Below, in pieces: positions 14,601 through 26,003 of a DNA stretch of 64,000 bases. Within the stretch, counting starts at the first letter, position 1; each line of letters opens with the position of its first letter. The notes under the pieces were generated by a model. The model saw nothing but the letters and a program-made list of their open reading frames with translations, was not told the origin of the DNA and searched no databases. Made by a program: the position numbers and the translations under genes. Where the stretch lies: positions 62,001 to 126,000 of the forward strand of contig VXCM01000761.1 of NCBI GenBank assembly GCA_014773175.1, read 5' to 3'. The stretch is from Lucifuga dentata (lineage: Eukaryota; Chordata; Actinopteri; Ophidiiformes; Bythitidae).

Positions 14601-17600
14601 ATGAGAAAAACAGACTCGCTCATCTCTATACTACAGCCCACCTTCAAACCCAGCCAGCTATGAGGTCAGCTCAGAGAGGGAGGGACAGTGGGGTGGAGAA
14701 GAAAGGAGGGTGTGAGAGAAGAGAAGAGAAGAGAAGAGAAGAGAAGAGAAGAGAAGAGAAGAGAAGAGAAGAGAAGAGAAGGAGACCATCACTAAGGGGT
14801 GCTGGCTAGGAAATTAGAAGAAGAAACAATGATGTCATCATAATCTGAAAAAAAAAAAAAAAAANAAAAAAAAAAAAAAAAATCCAACTTTTTGTGGAAG
14901 CAATTAACACAGAGAAATGAAATCTGTGCATCATTACCACATGCAGCCACTGTAACCCCAGTGCAGCTATAAACAAATAAGCAGGGATTCATGTTGGAAT
15001 ATGCAAAAACACATGCAGACACATGCAGACACATGCACATACACACACGTGTCCCTGCATATTACAGAGCTGAGCCAGTAACAATAGGGATGGTTTGTTT
15101 TGGACTGCCAGAGCCCCTGAAATACCGCCAAAAACGCTATGCTCTATAGTTTCACAGATGAACACAAAATAAGCAGATGGTGCATAGTGCTAGAGAAGGT
15201 CTAGATCTTACTTATTCAGGCATTTCACAACACCAGGCTAAACTCGACTATTTCACTGGTTTCAGTGCGGTAATACACAGGAAATACTTGAATACAATGT
15301 GTGCACTTTTTTCTTATTGTAAATTCCAGACAGTTTAGCAGCCCTTTTTTTCTTGATGTCCATTTTTGTTTTGATGCTCTCAGCATATGGCTTTCATTGT
15401 GCTTGTATACAAGAACTCCCAACTCTCTCCATATATTCTTTTGATAGACCCCCATTGTTCCTTCTCTGATTTCATTATTCTGACCCTTGTCTCCTACAAA
15501 TAATATTTCTTTTCCTCCTTCTTTAAAGATGTACTTATTACCACTTTCTTGCACTGAGGTAATATCTCTTCCCCATCTTTTTCTCCTCAGACTCCACACT
15601 TCCTATCCTCTGCGTCTTCCTGACAGGAAGATCTTGAGGGCCCCTTGGTCATTTATTCAGTCCATCATTGCCAGCAAGGAAGATATGAGAGATTTGGGGT
15701 TATGTGCTCTGTTATAATGTAATAAAGTGCACGTGAAGAGAAAGATATGAGAAAATGATGGGAAGTTGGAAACTCTCACCAGGTTACATCGGCCAGATTA
15801 AGCTCTCCATGAGACATTTAACATCACCTTGTTCTTTCACCTCTCTTTCTGTCTCACTGTTCCTCTAGTGCACATCCCCACTAACACACCTCTGCTTTGG
15901 CTATAACAAGACATCTATCGCAACCTGTGATTTAACAGTGGTATGTGTTGGCACTCTCTTAAATATCTTTTTCCTGCTCTCACTTTTTTGTCAGTTTGTC
16001 CTTTCATTACATCTATAAGTCTTGCTCTCTTCATTTCATTTTCCCCTTATATGTTTTTGCTCCCTTCTTGTGTGAACCCCATTCTCCCCTTCCTCTATCA
16101 GCCCCCCTATCACTCCTTGCTCTTGGCTCAGTACTGACCTGGGATCGTAGTGCTATTTTTAGCCCATCTTTCAGTCTACCTCTCTGTCCGAGTTGGAGAA
16201 GGGGGTTCAGAGACATCCCCACAGCACGTAGCAGTCATTTCCTTTTTCCAAACATGGGCAAAAAGTAAAAAGGAGCCCAGCCAGACTCTGAAAATGTNCC
16301 CCCCCCCCCCCCCCTTTTTGTCCAGTATGTTACTTATATAGTATCCATGCAGTGACCCTGGTAGTCCATGATGATTCCTCAATTCATCTGGCTGGCATGG
16401 ATGCGTGTAGGAATTTATGGTTAGTGGTTGAGACATTGAGACATGAGGCAAACACACAAGGAAAGAGTGATAAAGGCTGTAAGACTGAGAGACAGAAAGA
16501 CAAAGAAACAAAGGGAGAATGAGAAAAAAGAAGGTAAGAAATTTCATCTGGCTGGCTTATGTAGGCCTACACAGAGATGATGTTTGCTCTAAGGTGATGC
16601 ATTAGCCATTACTGCAGACGTCACAACTGAAAACCCTGGCCTAGCATAGGTGTTAACAGACACATTTCAGTTTTTATGAGTGGTAAAAGATGTTGCTAAG
16701 GAGCACACACTTCAAAAACCTTTGATAAAGAAAAGTTAACTCTTCAATAAAGCATTATATTTAATCCTGCATGTTTCCAGAACACTGAACATGAACTCAA
16801 AGACTGTCAAAAATCATATTTATCCTCAATCTACCATACTTCGTCCCAGATTGTAAACCAAAATCTCTGTAACAACCTTTGCTGTCTCTTCACAATAAGT
16901 TCCCACATTCAACTAATGGTCACTGAAGTGACTATAACAGCATTTTTCTCTTTACCCACTCAGAAAATGATGAAATGGGGATGCAGATTGTTGCTGAAGG
17001 ATGGTGTTTATGTGAACATCTCCCTGAGCTCATTAAATCCTATGCCAGTCCTGACCCAGATCCACCGAGAGGATGACAGAGGGAGAGAAAGGAAATGACA
17101 ATGGAAAGAGAGCAAAGCAAATTCATGCAACAACACCTATAGTGTTAGAAAAAGGTGTAAAAGGCAAAAGAAAACGGTCTTGTCCTCATATGCATGGCTT
17201 GTGGCAGCATTCAGACAGACATCCTGCAGACAGCGGGTTGAAACCATGATCCCCAGACACACAAAGCTGTGGGCACCATAATGATCAGGAGGGGAATGAA
17301 ACGCAACACTAAAGGCTCTCAGGGGACAACTTGAAATTATACTGGCGAAGTAAAGTTGTTTCAACTTGCAGCAAATTTAAAGTATCTGTCATTAGCTGCC
17401 AAATTTTAGAATTAGAGCAAGGACAAGAAGTAATTTGTGTTATTTGAACACATTGCTCATGGAAAAACAATGTTGATGTGCTAAACAAGTCACAAGGCAT
17501 ACAGAGGGCAAAAACAAAGAAGAATAGTTAGGGGGAAATCATGATATACAAGCCAAACATCCTCAAGCAGTACTGCAGTTCATTGAGTTAAGGTGCAATA

Positions 17601-19318
17601 TCCCTTTTCTGTATTTCCTCTACAGACAATTTTGCATGCTCCTCTACTGCTGGGTGTTTGGAATCCAATCTAGGCCCTATTAATGTTGGGTTGATGTGCA
17701 AAAATGTATTTCATTGTGCAACACCACTTCTGATGAATGCCAGAATGCTCAATGTCCAAATGTCCATCATGTTCTGTCTAGTCTAATATGTTAGAGGTTC
17801 TCAATCCTGGTCCTCAGGACCCACAACACTGCATATTTTCAATCTTGCTCTGCTCTGTCCACACACGCCTCCCAGCTCTTGACTGGCTAAACACATCTGA
17901 TTTATCTGATTTAGTTAAATAGGTGTGTACAGAAGATCTTTGCTACTCTGCTGATGTACTGGTGAATAATACTGCAAGTTTAGTAATAAAATGCTTATTT
18001 GTATGAACAGTCCAACCATATCAAGGGAAAAATCCAAATTAGTAAAACTTAGCTCCAGATAAAACAAAGTAATGTGAAAGCCACAGCTTGTTTTGCATGC
18101 TTGAAATAGTTTTAATAACTTTGACTACAGGATGTTGACTTAGATATGCTGAGTCATAAACAGACATAAAACCAGTTCAGCTCTTCCAATGTCACAAACC
18201 CTTTGAATTTTCTCTAGTTTTTTTTTTTTTAATCTGTTAGTCAACTTTTACTTACACCATTTATAGAAGAATTAATCAAATTAATCAAACAAAGAGTAAA
18301 TGCATCAGAAAATAATGTGGCAACTAGCATAAGATGAGGAAATTAGCAAGTGATTGCTCAGATTACTCAGTTAATGCAAATCCCGTGGTCGGTAAATCCA
18401 AAAAAGCTCTTAGAAAATCCCAAATGTGAGGCAATGTCCACATTTAAAGTGCAGCAAATAGTCACATGACAAAGTGACATGGGTGTACCCTACAAGAACA
18501 CTTCCAAAAATTATATACATGTATACACATGAAGGAGCATGGAAAATAAAAATAAAAAATCTTCATCCTTTGAGTTTGAATAAAGGACTTTTAACTCAAC
18601 CATTACATCATTGTACCTTGAATTGCCAAACACATGGATTTACCCGATTAAGCTGAGCAATCTTTTTTTTTTTAATCTTAGATAAAGTTATCATTTTCTA
18701 TATGCATGTATTGCAATGTTACCAGTGTTACTTTACACTGACGGTAAAATACATGTTGATTTGAAGCACAATTTGACTGCCTTTGTGACCCATCCGAATG
18801 CTCAACCCACTGAGTGACAATGACTATATTTGTCTTCAGAACAGTATGTAATATGCATTGATTTCACTCCATCTGCTTCTGTCTTGGTGCAAGAAACAGA
18901 GGACTCCCCTGGGAGATTATTGCAGACCAGTGAGACGTTTTGGTTTGGAGAAAAGGAGAAATAGTGAGACAAATGTCAAAGATAACCGAGGACAAAAAAA
19001 AAATAGTAGAGAACAGAAATTGTACCGTAGGATCAGTACTATAAAGTATGCAGCAAAAACTGACAAAAGCTTTAAAATAACAACAGAGTACATCTATCAG
19101 GCAGTGGGAGTGAGGTAGTGAGGGACAGAGGCAGACAGTGGATGGAATGCTGAAAGGAGGATGGGAGGGCTGGAAATATCTGTTCTCAGCAAAACATGCA
19201 GCCGAAGGAGTTTCGAATATGACAAACTAAACAAATAAGTAATTAAATCACTGCCAAGGACCAGTGAGAGAAATCAGTACTGTGTGTGCTGAAGAAGATG
19301 GAAAAGAGTGGGGGGGGN

Positions 19319-19354
<36 letters not shown>

Positions 19355-20211
19355 TACTGTAGTAGTAGTAAGTCAAACAGTTCATATTAGAACTGACTAG
19401 TTCTGGTGACCCAGAATAATAACCGTAAATGAGTTAGTCTAACTTTCTGTTATTTCCTGGTTTTATGTTGAAATTAAAGCAGTTCAATAAATTTACATTT
19501 TTGACAGAACTGGCCGAAACTGAAAGACTGAAATCTTGAATTACTAACCAGAAGCACTGTGGTTGGTTACACAAGTGTGTTTGAATCGATGGAACTTGAT
19601 GAACCCCCAAAATATTTTACTCACTAGGGCTGGAGCTCTGTTAACCTGCGGTCACTCACCTGAATGACTCTGATAGCTAGCCAACATGTCAAAGCATACT
19701 GTGGTTAGCAACAATTCAGGCATAGCCTAGAAACAAGCACAAGCTAGGTACGAATTTTTAGCATTTATGCTAATTTTTAGTTAACACGATTTTTATGCTG
19801 CAAAGTTGTGGCTTGTTTTTTTTACTTTATTGTGTAGGCTAGCAGTGTGTGTTAACTAAGTCAGTAGCATAATAAACAGGATTGCTGTAGTTGTTTTGTG
19901 CTTTATTTTAGTTGTGGCTTGCTTTATAGTGTAGCCTAGTAGCATGTGTTTGCAAGTCAGTCGCCACCCCATTCTCAGTTCATCAACACTTAGACGGGTA
20001 TCACGTAGCGAAAAGGAATAAACATGGCTAGCTGTCAGGTGATGAATTGTGCAGCAGTGGTGAGCTGAATGGACTACAGTCGGTCTAGTGTTACAGTCGT
20101 GAGTTAATCCACAGATAACCTTAACTGCATAAGCAGAGCTGCACATGTACTAATTACTTAGGTACCACATTTCTTTCTGTGTAACATAATCTTAACCATC
20201 AAGAGGCAAGC

Positions 20212-20271
<60 letters not shown>

Positions 20272-23200
20272 TGATAACGGAGCTTGGTAACAGCTCACTA
20301 AACCTACTGTATTTGTTGACGCATTATTTGAATCCGGGTTTACCTTTGGAATTGAGATCATATTTCAACATAAATGCTTAAATCTGTGCATTAAATCATG
20401 CAACTTCTTCAGTGTGCTGCAGTGCAGTGGAGCAGACGTCAGTTTCCTCAAAACTGCTGCTAAAGGAAGCTGACTCCTTATCAGCAGTCTAGTCCAATAC
20501 TTACTGATTATGATAAGAGTTCAGCACTTGGGGCCAAAGCAGGGGGAAATTCAGCGTTTCAAAAGGGTTTAACAGAAAACGGGTACACGACGTTCAGTTT
20601 TGCGAGGGTGTGCCTTAAGAGTGATGAGGCACATAGGAGGGTGTAAAATAACACCATGGGATGCATAGAAGTTGAGGCTAAGAGGGGCACATTTAACAAT
20701 GACACACTATGGGATACAAGCAGAGTGTATAGCAGGTTTCCAAGGGGGCATAAGAGTATGTGATTATTGGGGCAAGATGGAAGCATTACATGGGCATTGT
20801 CAGGGATCACTATGGGGTAAATTGTTATGGCTCTTAGGGGAGGAGAGGAGAGGAGAGGAGAGGAGAGGAGGAATGAGTGATGATAAACCAGACCCTCTCA
20901 AATCGTGATCTACTGGGATTGCTGTGGCATTTCCTGTCCATGCGTCCCACACTGCTACACACAACAGAGAGAGAGAGAGAGAATAACTTCCCTTCTCTAT
21001 ATCAGCTATGTATGACCAAACATACTGGTATCTGATCTTAAAACAATTTCCTTCAGTTAAGCAAACCCTACCAACTATCAAATATCCACTTAGACTTCAT
21101 TTTTCCTGTCTTTCCTTTCTGTCTTCGGTCTTATTCCTCTTCACCCCTCCACCTGTCCTCACATCTTTCCCTCTTCTCCACTTTTCTCAATTCTTTCATT
21201 GCCGCCATTGCTTACTTTGGTTTATTCTGAGATTTTGTTTTGTTTTTTCAACGGCCACTTGTCAGAAGAACCCTGCTGAACTTGTCTTCAGTATCTGCAA
21301 AGCCGTTCCTTTCCTTTCATATGGTGTCCTTTCTCATCTCTTCATTGCTCAATATTTCTTACCAAGTGTCCTTCCTTATTCATTTTCAACCCCTTCCCAG
21401 CCTCCTCAGTCCCTCTCCACTCATCACCCCCTTTTCATTGAGTCTCTCTTAACAAACAACCACCTAGGTTTCCCACCAGGGTCGTCATGACAACAGACCC
21501 CCGAGCCTCTCCACCTACCCACAACCCAACCCCACCACCAGCAAGTGAACAAACAAGACAGGAGAAATGAAAAAGGAGCTGAAGCTGAGTTCCCATCCAA
21601 GGCCCTGTAGCCAATCTGACTGAAGATGCTAATAGTTAACCCTCAAAAATGTTATGACATCACTGTCTGCCTTCTAACCATGGCACAGTGGTAACAATCA
21701 CTTAAGCAACTCAGCTAGATGATGACATGAGATGGCTTTTGAAAGAAGTGTACTAAAGAGGTACTTCTTTATTAAACTGGTCTGCCTGTATCTACATACA
21801 GTACATCTAGTGTCCTTCCACGTGTGCGTACAATGTGTGTGTGCATGTCGGCTCAAATGCCCGTTGCACTCATAACTGTATAATTAAAAGCTAAATAACG
21901 TTTTATGTTATGGTGCGTGGAGACATTTGTAGCTGTCAAACATTGCTGGTGTTGTGTTTGGCACATGAGCAAAGAGACAAGCTACAACAACACAGAACAT
22001 GACAGGGCCGTTTCTAAGCGTACCTGGCTACTCCCCTTCACAATATTCACACAGACTCTCCTTTTTCATGGTTCTGGCTAATTCACTGCCTGAAAAAAAG
22101 AAAGTTGTCTGACTCATATAAAGAAAAGTGGGGAGTTGGACTTAAACACACGTTTTAACTATTCGCCTATAAATAAGGAATTTAATTTAAATTTTCAAGA
22201 TACATTACACCTTTTTTGTTTCTGACAATAATGCAAAACAGCACACCTGGCATCGCTTCAGCAGGGATCTTTTAGAGGTTTGCTCATTTGTAAGTTGTAG
22301 GCTTAGAGCTTCTTTCTTGCCTCTGAGTTTTTAGCCATGAGAGTGTGTAGGAGCTTCTGTGGAGGAAATAACATCACAGAGAGAGAGTTTCAATGTGGTT
22401 GAATACCAGAGGCCCGGGATCACACTTTTCTTCACACTCTGCAGCACAGACAAATGTACCTCAGCTTAGCTTAGTACTAAACACACAATGATGCAGATGT
22501 TTTAGACAGCTATCTGACACACCCTTGGAAATACTCCCGCTAGTCTCAAGTATGAGAAGTTAGAGTGAACAAACAATCCAAACCAATCCAGCTTCTATTT
22601 TTCATAGCATTTGCCTGAAAATTCATATGGCTCTACAAAGATACAGCCAAACTTTCCAGCAGAGTGTTTCCGCCTTTATGCTGAAGAGGAACAATACTGT
22701 ATTTGTTTTGTCCACTGCAGTTGGCATAAAAAAGAAAATTTCCACTGGAAACAATGTGTTGATGGCATCTGAAATAAGGTCAATTGTTCTGAGGAGGATT
22801 TGATGAAAAGGTCAGGTGTGAGGGTTGCTGATGACAAGAGACTCTGAGGGTTGTTGTGTACAATGCTCTCTATACAAAAAGAGGGACATAATGTCTTCAA
22901 CAAGGTAGCACACCATTTGTGTTAGGAACCTTTAAGTTATATTGTTTCAAATGGAAATTTGACACTGAGAAGAATAACACTGCTGCAGTGCCACCAGGTC
23001 ATGAAACATTAATTACCCGCCTACAGCAGCTTCTATGGGGCAATTACAAGTCACACCTGAACACGGGGTCAATTTGTGGTCTTACACCTGACAGTTTGCA
23101 TGCTACAGAACACAAATATACAGAGACACATGCACAATACACACATATTACCTTATGCAGTCATGTCTTATCATGCCTAAGACCTGCTATTACCCTGCAG

Positions 23201-25954
23201 CTACATCCTAGACCCCAGAAACAACTAAACGATGTTTAAGGGAGAAGTAAGCAGTTGTTTAGTGATTACTGCTTGAATTATCCTGTAAGTTCATCTAAAC
23301 AGAGAAACATATAACAATCATTATAGTCATCATCATCATCATTTACCAAGCTGCCACCCACAGACTTGGTCACACAAGCAGCTAGGCTAGGAACTGCAAA
23401 AGGCAGCTCTTAATTTAGAAACAACCACTGTGCATCTTTCAGATTCAACCAATAAAAGAGCATGTAATGCCTCAAATGAAGTTATAAAGGGAAATCACCA
23501 AAATTGGCATTAACCTGACAACAATATGGTGATATGCTTCACAGTAAGAAATCCCCACGTGTTTTTAGCAGTGCACAGTTCTTCTTTTCCAAGCCTCAAC
23601 ATCCTGTAAATACCCCTATGCCCCTTTTGAAATCAGTTGAGATCTATTCAGCACAGAGAGCTACTGAGACGCAGAGATCTGGGCATCAGTTCAGAATATC
23701 TGCACTTTGACTTCCTATGAATGTATGAGGCTATTTATATCAATAATCGAAGAACATGTCCTGTTAACATTTGGCTTGATAACACTGTGTGAGGTCTTTG
23801 AAGCCTTATCCTGAACCTCCAGAGGAAACGAAACAGACTTCTTGTTCTTCCTCTGTGGGACTGCAGAGTCAAATGATCACATGGATTTGTTTGAACACAG
23901 AACCCTATGAGAACCTTTACTTACCTGGATGAGTATTACACAACAGCTCTTGTGTTGACAGCTAGCATTAATATGCTATCAGGTCTCTTTTTTCAACAGG
24001 TGGGTCTTTGGGATAATTAAGTCAGTGAGCAAAGGTACAGCACATACAAGGAAGCTCAGATAGTGGGTAACATTTTGATAACACCTTGATCGAGAATAGA
24101 TGTTTATCTTTAAATAAAAGGGAACATACTTACAGCACTTCTAATAACAATAATCTCCCTTTCAAATCGGAAAATATACCTACGCTATACTGTAGGCCCT
24201 GCATTTCACCTTTCTCCTCCCATCCTCTCTCCTCCCACAGGTGTATTCCATCCAGCATGTAACTTTAGACCCAGGGACTTTAGGTGTCTGTTAATCATGC
24301 ATGAGCCTGTGGAAATACTGGCAGGTAGCAGCAGCACAAACACCCTAGGCCTATACTGAAATAAAGGCTTCTCCATTCATCATCAAATAAGAGGCCTGAA
24401 GAGGAGAGGATAGGGTGTTTCTAGTTTAATGAGAAATAAGATTTATTACAACAACAAAGAAATGAAAAGAAAGAATGGAAAGAAACGATTCAATGCCAGA
24501 TAATTAACTTTACAATAGTGTGTGTCCCAGTGGATTTTTGCCAGATCATTCTTTCTGCTTTGTAACAGCTGCAAACAGAACTAATTTTGGATACATTTTT
24601 GGAGTGTCAGATGGAGCACATAGAGGAAAAAGTAGAGCCTTTGAATAATAAACTAGGTGAAATTCATTTTGAAAATTAATCACATTAACCTTGGACACAG
24701 GTCTGAGCTACAAATAAAACTTAATGTCTGTAATTCGAAAGCATTACTATGTGGTAACAAATGTCTGTCACTTAGCAGCCACACTTCTGCCAAAAATGTC
24801 ACGAGTGTACGCTTTACGTCATTCAACAGGAAACTCAACTTAACGTTTCAGGAAATTCTTGCATTGTCAAATCACTGAGGAGCTGTCTTTGCCTGGTACG
24901 CTTTTAATCTGGACCAGGAAAGAAAAAAACATGCCAAAACAGGGTTCACAGTATTCCTATCACATTACAGGTCTAATGTTTGTATATTTGTCTCTTCAAT
25001 AAGTTATAAAGGAGGGAATATAAACGATAAAGACATCCAGTAACACTTTTTCTGGAGATACAGAAATACATTTAGCATTCATGAATGTGAGGAAAGGATT
25101 TGCTGTAGATACGGACTAAAAGTTCTGACTTAGAATGGCAGCTGAGAGTGATAGGGCTCTAAAAAGGCTCTGTCTAAACTAAACTACCTAAGTAAAATCA
25201 GATATTTACTTTATGTATAACTTCCTGACTGTAACAATCCCTACAAGAGAATACAGCAAATACAGCTAAACAGTAACACAACCAGAGTGTAGAATGCAGA
25301 GAAGAAGGTGTGTTTGGTGTTCAAAGTCACAATAGCCCACAGATGTCTGGATACAGCCCACACCCAGCTCTGATGAACAGAGGCCAAACTCCTCCCCAGC
25401 TCAATAAGAATTTCCATCTGATATATTACACAGAACTAAAGCAATGCTACAAACATTTATTTCTGATTTTTCTGAAATGATTTCTCAGCTGTAATCTTCT
25501 TTTTTTGATGGTTGTTTAAATCGGTGCCACACTACTTGAAGCTTTGCACTAAGGACCCATCTGGAAATACATGCTGCTTTGAAAAACATCTCCATATGGA
25601 CACTCCATGTCACTAGGTTGGAAATCTGTAAAATGCCTTTGAGTGCCAATATTTGTGGCAGAACAAACCACTAAGTGAGGCATTTATTGAACTGTGAAAA
25701 ACAAGTTTTCTGACTCGGGTTTGTGCTATAATGAAATGTAACCTCAAATGTCCTTTCTTACAAAACTGAAAGTAAAATGACATGAGCTCCAGCATAAAGA
25801 TGTCAGCATATTTCCATCCATACAAAGGCATATTAGTCAGAGCAGCTGTACAGTATTTCAGCAATTTAATTGGGGCAAAAGAACGTAAACTTAAAATGAC
25901 TTCGGCTGACAGTATATTTTCCTGTTCAGAGGATTAGTCAATGTCTGCAATAAT

Positions 25955-26003
<49 letters not shown>

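Noticed and set aside
14714..14782. Regular tandem units considered as a CRISPR-like array
   Set aside because: The units are 5-bp repeats without spacers, a plain microsatellite in a eukaryotic intron.
21008..21490. 160-codon plus frame rich in Phe, Ser and Pro
   Set aside because: Pyrimidine-rich intronic DNA stays open by composition. No domain and no splice support.
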